NCBI GenBank assembly: GCA_002373555.1
Contig: DFKM01000032.1
Coordinates: 1-5,841 of the forward strand
Reading direction: 5' to 3'
DNA from: Lachnospiraceae bacterium UBA3645
Lineage (GTDB): Bacteria; Bacillota; Clostridia; Lachnospirales; Lachnospiraceae
DNA: 5,841 bases
Shown here: positions 1 to 5,841 of the stretch, one piece after another
How positions within the stretch are numbered: position 1 is the first letter of the stretch
Layout of the letters: each line of letters starts with the position of its first letter
Translations under genes and position numbers: made by a program
The notes under the pieces: generated by a model
What the model saw: the letters and a program-made list of their open reading frames with translations, nothing else
What the model was told of the DNA's origin: nothing
Database searches by the model: none

Positions 1-478
1 CCCAGAAGTTGTCTTCCTTGCCGAAACGGAAAATACGGTCGGCCGGGATGCCCATCTTCTTGTTCCAGATATCAAAAGCCTCGTCGTCATCCTGATAGAT
101 CGAAGGATACAGCCTGTCGGGATCCAGACCGACGACTTCCGTCAGGAACTCCCAGGACCAGGCGATCGCCTCTTCCTTGAAATAATCGCCGAAAGAGAAG
201 TTTCCGAGCATTTCAAAGAAGGTCAGATGTCTCGCGGTAATGCCGACATTGTCGATATCACCGGTACGGATACATTTCTGACAGGTCGCCATTCTCGTTC
301 TGGGCGGCACTTCCTGGCCGGTGAAATACGGCTTTAAGGGCGCCATGCCGGCGGGGATCAGAAGAACGCTGTTATCATTGTGCGGTATCAGCGAATAACT
401 GTTCTTGCAGAGATGTCCCTTGGATTCAAAGAAATCCAGAAACATTTTACGCAGTTCATTTACACCATATGCTTTCAT
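1..478 (-). CDS. alaS: Alanine--tRNA ligase, N-terminal part (3' end beyond window)
   Basis: AlaS is a cytoplasmic class II aminoacyl-tRNA synthetase that activates alanine with ATP and charges tRNA-Ala. My translation from the ATG at 478 gives 159 residues and then runs off the left edge. It starts [20 protein letters not shown]. Class II motif 1 lies near residues 10-22. The hallmark motif 2 region ([19 protein letters not shown]) is at residues 83-101. The segment ends GKEDNFW, just before the usual GPCGPCSE stretch. The form [16 protein letters not shown] (39-54) followed by [11 protein letters not shown] (65-75) is the variant seen in clostridial AlaS, not the E. coli LLFTNAGMNQFKD form. 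The start is fixed by an AGGAGG six bases upstream. The editing and C-Ala domains are outside the window. The gene lies 57 nt after rnhA, and that gap is too short for a T-box leader. Confidence 0.98.
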   Translation of the reverse strand, partial: MKAYGVNELRKMFLDFFESKGHLCKNSYSLIPHNDNSVLLIPAGMAPLKPYFTGQEVPPRTRMATCQKCIRTGDIDNVGITARHLTFFEMLGNFSFGDYFKEEAIAWSWEFLTEVVGLDPDRLYPSIYQDDDEAFDIWNKKMGIPADRIFRFGKEDNFW

Positions 479-484
479 GCTATT

Positions 485-490
485 CCTCCT
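485..490 (-). promoter_or_regulatory. Ribosome binding site of alaS
   Basis: On the minus strand this reads AGGAGG, a perfect anti-Shine-Dalgarno match, with a six-base spacer (AATAGC) before the alaS ATG. It fixes the alaS start. It is stronger than the sites of the coupled genes upstream, which fits alaS being translated independently of rnhA. Confidence 0.85.
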
Positions 491-508
491 GTAACGAAGC
501 CGTCCCGT

Positions 509-524
509 CCGGGGCGCGCTCCGG
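509..524 (-). other. GC-rich imperfect inverted repeat between rnhA and alaS
   Basis: On the minus strand, CCGG AGCGCGCC CCGG can form a short stem: four GC pairs, one mismatch, one further pair and a four-base loop. No U-run follows (the next bases are ACGGGACGG), so it is not a Rho-independent terminator. It sits about 20 bases before the alaS ribosome binding site. It could be a minor leader hairpin or an RNA-processing site, or it may simply reflect GC-rich composition. Confidence 0.25.
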
Positions 525-535
525 TATACACATAT

Positions 536-1027
536 TTACAAAACGCCGGGATCCGTCATGAGATCCGTCCCGTCCGCAGCTGCTGTTGCGAGCCTGTCCG
601 CCCGCTCATTGCCTGGATGGCCCGCATGGCCTTTCACCCATATGTATTCGACCTGATGCGGCTTCATGGCCGCGAGCAGCCGTTCCCACAGATCGATATT
701 CTTGACTTCCTTCTCCGTCCCGCGCCGGTAGTTCTTTTTCTTCCAGCTGTCGATCCAGTGCTGGTTGAACGCGTTGACCAGATACGAAGAGTCGGAATAG
801 ATCTTCACGCTGCAGGGGCGGTTGAGTTCCTCCAGCGCCGAAATCGCCGCCAGAAGCTCCATGCGGTTATTGGTCGTCCGGACGAACCCGCCCGAGATCT
901 CCTTCTCGTGCAGGATCCCTTTCCGGTCCACGAACTGGATGACTGCGCCATACCCGCCCGGGCCGTCGGGATTTCCTCTGGCAGAGCCGTCGGAGTAGAC
1001 CGTCACTTCCGAAAGATCACTGCTCAT
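536..1027 (-). CDS. rnhA: Ribonuclease HI
   Basis: RNase HI cuts the RNA strand of RNA-DNA hybrids, clearing R-loops and primers, and acts in the cytoplasm with Mg2+ or Mn2+. The 163-residue product has the full type 1 RNase H fold signature. Catalytic residues are D13 (in VTVYSDGSARGNP), E57 (TTNNRMELLAA), D79 (IYSDSSY) and D144 (NERADRLA). The assisting histidine is H134 in VKGHAGHPGNERAD, ten residues before the last Asp as in E. coli. The basic segment SWKKKNYRRGTEKEVKN (94-110) matches the hybrid-binding handle region of the E. coli-type enzyme. Length is slightly above the E. coli 155 residues, from a few extra residues at each end. The ATG lies inside the last codons of deoD (ATGA overlap), with only a weak GGTAAG upstream, so translation is probably coupled to deoD. 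The gene appears intact. Confidence 0.97.
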   Translation of the reverse strand: MSSDLSEVTVYSDGSARGNPDGPGGYGAVIQFVDRKGILHEKEISGGFVRTTNNRMELLAAISALEELNRPCSVKIYSDSSYLVNAFNQHWIDSWKKKNYRRGTEKEVKNIDLWERLLAAMKPHQVEYIWVKGHAGHPGNERADRLATAAADGTDLMTDPGVL

Positions 1028-1746
1028 GCATTCTTACCATAAATATACGCTGTCTCCAGTGCAATCTTCATCATCTCATCGAAGGAAGTCTGTCTTTCCT
1101 CCGCGCTCAGCGCTTCCGGCCTGTACAGATGGTCCGAGATCGTAAAGATGCCGAGCGCCTGTTTCTGAAGACGGGCCGCGATCATATAGAGCGCCGCGCT
1201 CTCCATCTCCACGCAGAGAACGCCCATTTTCTTCCACCGGTCGTTGAAATCCGGATCATCATTGTAGAAAACATCCGATGACAGCACATTGCCGACATGC
1301 GGCGTGACGCCCAGTTTTTCGGATACTTCAACCGCCGTCCGCATCATCCCGAAATCAGCGATCGGTGCAAATGTTCCGCCGAGACGGTACTGCGCGGCAA
1401 AATTGGAATTCGTGCAGGCGCCCTGCGCCATCACGACATCCATCAGTTTAATATCATCGGAAAATGCGCCGGCCGAGCCGATCCGCATGATGCGGTCGAC
1501 ATCATACTGTTCGAAAAGCTCCTGCGCATAGATCCCGATCGAAGGCATGCCCATGCCGCTGCCCATCACGGAGACCGGAACACCTTTATAAGTGCCGGTA
1601 TAGCCGAACATATTCCGGACGGTATTGAAGCACACCGGATCGGTAAGGTACGTCTCCGAAATATATTTTGCTCTCAAAGGATCGCCGGGCATCAGAACGG
1701 TCTTTGCGATATCGCCTTTTTCCGCTTTATTATGAGGGGTTCCCAT
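1024..1746 (-). CDS. deoD: Purine nucleoside phosphorylase, DeoD type
   Basis: DeoD splits purine (deoxy)ribonucleosides with phosphate into free base and (deoxy)ribose 1-phosphate, in cytoplasmic purine salvage. The 240-residue product aligns along its whole length with the hexameric, E. coli-type NP-I family. With a +1 offset to E. coli numbering, all key residues are present: H5, G21 and R25 (TVLMPGDPLRAKYI), R44, R88 and S91 (MRIGSAGA) for phosphate and ribose, F160, E180-M181-E182 (VEMESAALY), and S204-D205 (TISDH), where the Asp is the catalytic acid acting on N7. R218 is also conserved. The family usually measures 233-240 residues. The start has an AGGAGG five bases upstream. It lies 11 nt after gpsA and overlaps rnhA by four bases. 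The location is unusual for deoD, which often clusters with deoB or deoC or with other salvage genes. Confidence 0.97.
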   Translation of the reverse strand: MGTPHNKAEKGDIAKTVLMPGDPLRAKYISETYLTDPVCFNTVRNMFGYTGTYKGVPVSVMGSGMGMPSIGIYAQELFEQYDVDRIMRIGSAGAFSDDIKLMDVVMAQGACTNSNFAAQYRLGGTFAPIADFGMMRTAVEVSEKLGVTPHVGNVLSSDVFYNDDPDFNDRWKKMGVLCVEMESAALYMIAARLQKQALGIFTISDHLYRPEALSAEERQTSFDEMMKIALETAYIYGKNA

Positions 1747-1751
1747 GTCTT

Positions 1752-1757
1752 CCTCCT
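1752..1757 (-). promoter_or_regulatory. Ribosome binding site of deoD
   Basis: On the minus strand this reads AGGAGG, five bases (AAGAC) before the deoD ATG and directly abutting the gpsA TAA stop at 1760-1758. It confirms the deoD start and means ribosomes finishing gpsA end on the deoD initiation region. Confidence 0.85.
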
Positions 1758-2765
1758 TTAATCCCAGTCTACCCGGGGATTCTCGGGCTTGGTCTCTCTG
1801 AGCATCAGACCGTCGACCGACTGCGCGGGGGAAGCTCCCTCGAACAGGACTCTGTTCATCTGCTCAACGATCGGCATATCCACCTTGTATTTCTTTGAAA
1901 GCGCCAGCGCGGCCTTGGCGGAATACACGCCCTCGACCACCTGGTTGACTTCCTTCATGGCCTCCTCCATGGTCTTTCCCTGGCCCATCAGGATGCCTGC
2001 GCGGCGGTTCCTGGAATGCATGCTGGCGCAGGTGACGATCAGATCACCGATGCCGGAAAGGCCGTATAGCGTCTCTTCTCTGGCCCCCATCGCCAGGCCG
2101 AGTCTCGCGATCTCCGCCATGCCTCTGGTGATCAGCGCCGCCTTCGTATTATCGCCGTAGCCGAGGCCGTCGGCCATGCCGGCTGCCAGGGCGATCACAT
2201 TCTTCAACGCGCCGCCGAGCTCTATGCCGAGCACATCGCTGCTGATATACGGACGGAACACTCTGCTGCTGAAGATCTTCTGCAGATATTCCGCAGTCTC
2301 TCTGTCCTCCGCGCCGATCGTGACAGAAGTCGGAATGCCTCTGCTGACTTCCTCTGCATGGCTGGGTCCGGACAGTACGGCCACATTCGCCTGCGGAATC
2401 TCTTCACTGATCTGCTCAGTCAGTACGGCCAGCGTGCCTTCTTCAATTCCTTTGGCTACATTGACAATGATCTGACCATCCTTTACGAAGGGCTTCATTC
2501 TGCGGGCCGTCGTTCTGGTATAGACGGAAGCAACGCCCATGACAACGATGTCGGGTTCAGCGAGTGCCGCTTCAATATCCTCCGTGAACTGCATGGAAGC
2601 AGGAATCTCCGCTTCCGGCAGATTGACGTGCTTATGGGTTTCCTGAAGCATTTTGATCTCTGCCGGCACAGCAGACCAGACAGTGACATCGTTTCCGTTA
2701 TTGGCAAGAAGTATTGCGAGCGCCATGCCCCAGGTACCGGCGCCCATGACTGTTATTTTACTCAT
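1758..2765 (-). CDS. gpsA: Glycerol-3-phosphate dehydrogenase [NAD(P)+]
   Basis: GpsA reduces dihydroxyacetone phosphate to sn-glycerol 3-phosphate, the backbone precursor for phospholipids, using NAD(P)H in the cytoplasm. The 335-residue product starts with a Rossmann dinucleotide site, MGAGTWGMALA (GxGxxG at 8-13). It continues with NVAKGIEEG (102-110, K105), LSGPSHAEEV (131-140) and GGALKNVIALAAG (184-196, catalytic K188). The C-terminal helical domain has NTKAALITRG (206-215), GIGDLIVTC (238-246, D241) and SRNRRAG (251-257) for substrate phosphate binding. Length matches the family (about 330-345). The ATG is two bases after the plsY stop, with GAGG inside the plsY end serving as ribosome binding site. 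The neighbour plsY encodes the enzyme that uses the GpsA product, so the pair forms a direct metabolic unit. Confidence 0.98.
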   Translation of the reverse strand: MSKITVMGAGTWGMALAILLANNGNDVTVWSAVPAEIKMLQETHKHVNLPEAEIPASMQFTEDIEAALAEPDIVVMGVASVYTRTTARRMKPFVKDGQIIVNVAKGIEEGTLAVLTEQISEEIPQANVAVLSGPSHAEEVSRGIPTSVTIGAEDRETAEYLQKIFSSRVFRPYISSDVLGIELGGALKNVIALAAGMADGLGYGDNTKAALITRGMAEIARLGLAMGAREETLYGLSGIGDLIVTCASMHSRNRRAGILMGQGKTMEEAMKEVNQVVEGVYSAKAALALSKKYKVDMPIVEQMNRVLFEGASPAQSVDGLMLRETKPENPRVDWD

Positions 2766-2767
2766 CG

Positions 2768-3424
2768 TCAGTTCCTCTTTTTATGCAAAGACAATTTGTT
2801 TTCCGTACCGGACGCCAGCCGCCGGATATTCGTTCTGTGCCGCCAGAAAGCCAGCGCCGCCCAGAACAGAATGATGATCATGCTTTCGGTAAAATAAGGC
2901 GTCCCCGAAAGCGGCAGATTCCCGGTCATGCCGAGCGCGGCCCAGAGGATCACGAACAGCGTAACGACCAGCAGCGATCCCAGGGATACGAAGCCGGTGA
3001 TCAGAACGGCCCCCACAAAGACCGCCAGACACGGAAGAATGATCCGGAGATCGCCGAACAGCAGAACAAGCGCCGCAGTGACCGCGATCCCCTTTCCTCC
3101 CTTAAAGGAAAGATAAAAAGGATAATTATGTCCGAGCACGGTCCCGATCGCGGTATAAAGGATCAGGATCATGCTGTACGGCTCATGCCACCGTCCCGGC
3201 GAATAGATCAGGTGCGTCACGTAAGCTGCCGCGAAGAGCTTCAGCACATCTCCCGCAAAGACCAGAAGACCAGCCTTGACGCCCATGACGCGCAGTGCAT
3301 TTGTGGTGCCGGAGTTGCCGCTCCCCTCTTTGCGGATATCGATCCCGTGCAGCTTCCCGAGAAGAAATCCTGTCTGAAACAGGCCGAAAGCATAGCCGAT
3401 GATAATGCAGATGATTCGTTCCAT
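2768..3424 (-). CDS. plsY: Acyl-phosphate:glycerol-3-phosphate acyltransferase PlsY
   Basis: PlsY is an integral membrane enzyme that transfers the acyl group from acyl phosphate (made by PlsX) to the sn-1 position of glycerol 3-phosphate, giving lysophosphatidic acid. From the chosen start (MERIICIIIGYAFG) the protein has 218 residues. All three conserved cytoplasmic motifs are present: GSGNSGTTNALR (34-45), GHNYPFYLSFKGGKGIA (98-114) and HRTNIRRLASGTENK (196-210). Between them are hydrophobic stretches near 3-23, 51-73, 83-98, 113-165 (more than one segment) and 180-194, consistent with the family's seven membrane segments. The N-terminus fits known PlsY proteins, in which the first membrane helix begins within a few residues of Met. 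A start at 3433 (MTEMERI) overlapping der by 8 nt is possible. A much longer open frame to 3508 is der coding sequence and is unlikely to be translated here. Confidence 0.96.
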   Translation of the reverse strand: MERIICIIIGYAFGLFQTGFLLGKLHGIDIRKEGSGNSGTTNALRVMGVKAGLLVFAGDVLKLFAAAYVTHLIYSPGRWHEPYSMILILYTAIGTVLGHNYPFYLSFKGGKGIAVTAALVLLFGDLRIILPCLAVFVGAVLITGFVSLGSLLVVTLFVILWAALGMTGNLPLSGTPYFTESMIIILFWAALAFWRHRTNIRRLASGTENKLSLHKKRN

Positions 3425-3425
3425 T

Positions 3426-4751
3426 TCAGTCATTTTCCTTCCGTTCACGGATAATGAATCGGATCGAAGTGCCGGGAAATCCGAAGGTATCTCTGATCCG
3501 GTTCTCAATATACCGCTGATATGAAAAATGCATCAGCTTCTTATCATTGACAAAGATCACAAATGTCGGCGGTTTGACCGAGACCTGCGTGATGTAGAAC
3601 AGCTTCAGCCGTTTTCCCTTATCCGTCGGCGGCTGCTGCAGTGCGACCGCTTCCGTCATGATCTCATTCAGCACGCCGGTAGCGACACGCAGATTCTGAT
3701 TTTCAAGGATCACATCAATATATTCAAAGATCTTGGAAAGCCGCTGTCCGGTCAGTGCCGAGACATAAAGGATCTCTGCATAGCTCATGAAGGACAGCGT
3801 CTGGCGGATCTTCTCCGTGAACTTCTTCATCGTGTGATTGTCTTTTTCGACAAGATCCCATTTGTTGACGATGATCAGAAGTCCTTTGCCGCGGTCGTGT
3901 GCAATGCCGGCGATCTTCGCATCCTGTTCCGTGATGCCTTCCTGTGCATCGATCACGATCAGAACGACATCCGCACGCTCTACCGCAGACACGGCACGGA
4001 TAATGGAGAATCGCTCGATCTCTTCTTTGATCTTGCTCTTTCTCCGGATCCCGGCCGTATCGATCAGGACATATTCCTTCTTATGATAACGTACGACCGA
4101 ATCGATCGCGTCTCTCGTCGTACCGGCAATATCCGACACGATGACACGATTCTCACCGGTCATCCTGTTGACGATCGAGGACTTGCCGACATTCGGTTTG
4201 CCGACGATCGCGATCTTGGGCCGCTCATCTTCTTCCTCCGCCGTCTTGTTGTCAGGGAAATGCGCGGCGACTTCGTCAAGCAGCTCCCCGAGTCCCAGAC
4301 GGGACGCGGCCGAGATCGGTACCGGATCACCGATGCCCAGCGAATAGAATTCATAGACATCGGCCATATATTTGTCAAAGCTGTCCACCTTATTGACCGC
4401 GAGGATCACCGGTTTTGCAGAGCGCCGCAGAATATCCGCCACGCGGGAATCCGCGTCCACCAGTCCCTGCCGCACATCAACAATAAAGATGATGACATCG
4501 GCGGTCTGAATGGCGATCTCCGCCTGCTCCCGCATCTGCCGGAAGATCACATCGTCGGATTCGGGCTCGATGCCGCCTGTATCGATCAGTGTAAAATTCT
4601 TATCGAGCCACGTACAGTCGGCATAGATCCGGTCTCTGGTCACGCCGGGCGTATCCTGTACGATGGAGATCCGGTCGCCGGCGATCACATTAAATAATGT
4701 AGATTTTCCGACATTCGGTCTGCCGACAATGGCTACTATAGGTTTGCTCAT
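3426..4751 (-). CDS. der: Ribosome biogenesis GTPase Der (EngA)
   Basis: Der is an essential GTPase that binds the 50S subunit and is needed for its late maturation. The 441-residue product has the diagnostic tandem of two G domains followed by a KH-like domain. In the first domain, G1 is GRPNVGKS (10-17), G3 is DTGG (57-60), G4 is NKVD (120-123) and G5 is SAAS (147-150). An acidic linker (TAEEEDERP, 170-178) joins it to the second domain: G1 GKPNVGKS (184-191), G3 DTAG (231-234), G4 NKWD (296-299) and G5 near SAL (331-333). The KH-like domain covers about 355-441, including [15 protein letters not shown] sequence at 394-403 and a basic tail ([10 protein letters not shown]). Length is typical of Gram-positive Der. 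The start has AAAGGAG six bases upstream. The stop is separated from the plsY ATG by one base. Confidence 0.99.
   Translation of the reverse strand: MSKPIVAIVGRPNVGKSTLFNVIAGDRISIVQDTPGVTRDRIYADCTWLDKNFTLIDTGGIEPESDDVIFRQMREQAEIAIQTADVIIFIVDVRQGLVDADSRVADILRRSAKPVILAVNKVDSFDKYMADVYEFYSLGIGDPVPISAASRLGLGELLDEVAAHFPDNKTAEEEDERPKIAIVGKPNVGKSSIVNRMTGENRVIVSDIAGTTRDAIDSVVRYHKKEYVLIDTAGIRRKSKIKEEIERFSIIRAVSAVERADVVLIVIDAQEGITEQDAKIAGIAHDRGKGLLIIVNKWDLVEKDNHTMKKFTEKIRQTLSFMSYAEILYVSALTGQRLSKIFEYIDVILENQNLRVATGVLNEIMTEAVALQQPPTDKGKRLKLFYITQVSVKPPTFVIFVNDKKLMHFSYQRYIENRIRDTFGFPGTSIRFIIRERKEND
3437..3442 (-). promoter_or_regulatory. Candidate ribosome binding site of plsY, inside der
   Basis: On the minus strand the end of der reads GGAAGG. 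It is three bases before an ATG at 3433 and twelve before the ATG at 3424. The first spacing is too short and the second is long, so the site does not settle the start. Coupling to der termination (TGA at 3428-3426) probably drives plsY initiation. Confidence 0.45.
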
Positions 4752-4757
4752 GTATAA

Positions 4758-4764
4758 CTCCTTT
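4758..4764 (-). promoter_or_regulatory. Ribosome binding site of der
   Basis: On the minus strand this reads AAAGGAG, with a six-base spacer (TTATAC) before the der ATG. It lies within the 14-base gap after the DUF512 gene stop (TAA at 4768-4766) and confirms the der start. Confidence 0.8.
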
Positions 4765-4765
4765 A

Positions 4766-5841
4766 TTAGAACACAGGCTCGTAATCGTTATGAAAGCTCT
4801 GTGCGTCAGCGTCTGTCCCCTGGAAGGCCGAAAGCAGATCCTGTCCGGAACTGCCTGTGACCCGGACGGGAATGCCGAGCCGTTCCGATACCTGGTCTGT
4901 CGTGATATCATCCAGAAACACATTTTCTCCAGAACGAAGCATGTTCTGCGGGATCAACAGTGCATCTCCCAGATCTTTTCCTGCCAGCTGGCCGATCAGA
5001 TCCTGTCCGGTGACGAGACCGGCGACGGTAATGCTCTCCCCGAAGAAGCGGTTTTTAATGGGGATCACCCTGACCGTACAGTTGGGATGCCGCTTTTCGA
5101 ATTCTTCCGCCAGCATCTGAATGACCGGCGCGATCAGCTGACCGGTAGCAACGGAAACGAGCCTGCCGTGTTCCGCTTCTACGTCCGGCGTTCCTTCTGC
5201 TGCCAGCGCTTCTCTGAATTCCGTTGTCAGCAGCCGGATAAAACCGACCCCGTTCTCATACTGCAGATAGCCGTCATACCGTTCTTCTTCCGGCATCTCC
5301 TGTTCCGCCAGCAGATAAAACTCATCACTCGCATGGACAAAATGCAGGCCGTATTCGGGATAGGCTTCCTTCTGTACAGCCTCCACTCTGCGGATCGTAT
5401 CTTCAGCGCAGGCTTTCGTGACTGGCTGCAGCGGGTATAGTCCCTCGCGGAATTTCGTCAGTCCGACAGGGACCACTGAAACACTGCGCATATACGGCAG
5501 GTATTTCATCAACGATTTCAGCGAAAACGTCAGTGACTCTCCGTCATTGATGCCGGGGCACAGAACGATCTGGCCGTTCATCTCCACACCGGCTTCATAC
5601 AGCCTGTCGATCTTTGCGAGCGATTCTCCGGCGAACCGGTTGTTCAGCATCCTGCAGCGGAGCTCCGGATCCATGGTATGGACGGAAATATTGATCGGCG
5701 ACAGGTGGTACCGGATGATGCGGTCGATATCGGCATCGGACATATTCGTCAGTGTCACATAATTCCCCTGCAGAAACGACAGCCGGGAATCATCATCCTT
5801 AAAATACAGCGTTTCCCGCATGCCGGGCGGCATCTGGTCGA
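4766..5841 (-). CDS. DUF512 family radical-SAM-like protein, C-terminal part (5' end beyond window)
   Basis: This belongs to the DUF512 family (Pfam PF04459; related to TIGR03279). Full-length members carry an N-terminal PDZ-like domain, a radical-SAM core with a Cys cluster, and the C-terminal DUF512 region. Their function is unknown. The window holds about 357 codons. The reading frame is open to the right edge and continues before the first visible ATG (5833) with (I)DQ, matching the family's [23 protein letters not shown] run. That ATG is therefore internal and the cysteines lie just outside. Recognisable family segments, numbered from D1 of the visible part, are [15 protein letters not shown] (18-32), [15 protein letters not shown] (47-61), a VLCPGINDG stretch, [36 protein letters not shown] with YENGVGFIR, and a final LDD...GIPVRVTG segment. 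No membrane segment is seen. It lies 14 nt upstream of der, a neighbourhood common in clostridia, which suggests but does not prove a role near ribosome or tRNA maturation. Confidence 0.9.
   Translation of the reverse strand, partial: DQMPPGMRETLYFKDDDSRLSFLQGNYVTLTNMSDADIDRIIRYHLSPINISVHTMDPELRCRMLNNRFAGESLAKIDRLYEAGVEMNGQIVLCPGINDGESLTFSLKSLMKYLPYMRSVSVVPVGLTKFREGLYPLQPVTKACAEDTIRRVEAVQKEAYPEYGLHFVHASDEFYLLAEQEMPEEERYDGYLQYENGVGFIRLLTTEFREALAAEGTPDVEAEHGRLVSVATGQLIAPVIQMLAEEFEKRHPNCTVRVIPIKNRFFGESITVAGLVTGQDLIGQLAGKDLGDALLIPQNMLRSGENVFLDDITTDQVSERLGIPVRVTGSSGQDLLSAFQGTDADAQSFHNDYEPVF

Noticed and set aside
524..538. Possible promoter -10 (TGTGTATACC on the minus strand) before alaS
   Set aside because: The match to TATAAT is poor, and the sequence about 17 bases upstream is GC-rich with no -35 resemblance, so I do not call a promoter.
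380..1042. A 220-codon open frame on the plus strand across the rnhA region
   Set aside because: In antisense register with rnhA, and it also covers the start of alaS and the alaS leader. Both real genes have complete catalytic or family motifs.
2783..3454. A 223-codon open frame on the plus strand opposite plsY
   Set aside because: In antisense register with plsY; the product is a highly charged, low-complexity sequence with no family resemblance and no good ribosome binding site.
3425..3508. Extended plsY start at 3508 (246 residues)
   Set aside because: The extra 28 residues lie wholly or almost wholly within der coding sequence, are polar and not PlsY-like, and would displace the first membrane helix from the N-terminus.
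3528..4697. A 389-codon open frame on the plus strand opposite der
   Set aside because: It is in exact antisense register with der codons, and its product is rich in Arg, His and Asp without any recognisable domain. der is certain, and the openness is explained by avoidance of TTA, CTA and TCA.
4790..5440. A 216-codon open frame on the plus strand opposite the DUF512 gene
   Set aside because: In antisense register with the DUF512 coding frame; no domain is recognisable and the minus-strand frame matches the family throughout.
5831..5833. ATG at 5833 as the start of the DUF512 gene
   Set aside because: The frame continues upstream to the window edge with residues (I)DQ that belong to the conserved family core, so this Met is internal.
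1..5841. Search for a new system: CRISPR-like repeats, toxin-antitoxin pairs, defence genes, mobile elements
   Set aside because: All seven coding regions fall in known families, intergenic space is under 90 bases in total, and I saw no direct repeat arrays, transposase fragments or unexplained structured spans.

Overview
The window reads as chromosomal core-genome DNA from a low-to-mid GC Gram-positive bacterium (Bacillota, probably class Clostridia). Three things suggest this: GC content by eye in the mid-50s, strong AGGAGG-type ribosome binding sites, and the gene order DUF512 radical-SAM protein, der, plsY, gpsA, which I recall as a clostridial arrangement. The AlaS N-terminus is also of the clostridial type. 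Assignment below class level is not supportable from this window.

All seven genes lie on the minus strand, so transcription runs from the right edge to the left edge. In transcription order they are: a radical-SAM/DUF512 protein (5841-4766, 5' end cut by the window), der (4751-3426), plsY (3424-2768), gpsA (2765-1758), deoD (1746-1024), rnhA (1027-536) and alaS (478-1, 3' end cut by the window). The gaps are 14, 1, 2, 11, -4 (overlap) and 57 nt. No Rho-independent terminator or convincing promoter is visible between genes. The first six genes therefore look like one operon with translational coupling. alaS may be read through or have its own weak promoter.

GpsA makes sn-glycerol 3-phosphate and PlsY acylates it, so these two genes encode consecutive steps of phospholipid synthesis. 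Der is a double GTPase needed for 50S ribosome maturation. The DUF512 protein is a widespread radical-SAM-like family of unknown function whose gene commonly sits next to der. DeoD (purine nucleoside phosphorylase) and RNase HI deal with nucleosides and RNA-DNA hybrids, and AlaS charges tRNA-Ala. The set is housekeeping in character: growth, membrane, ribosome, nucleotide salvage and translation.

I found no mobile elements, CRISPR arrays, tRNA or rRNA genes, phage genes or defence systems. Nothing in the window amounts to a previously undescribed system. The least understood item is the DUF512 protein.
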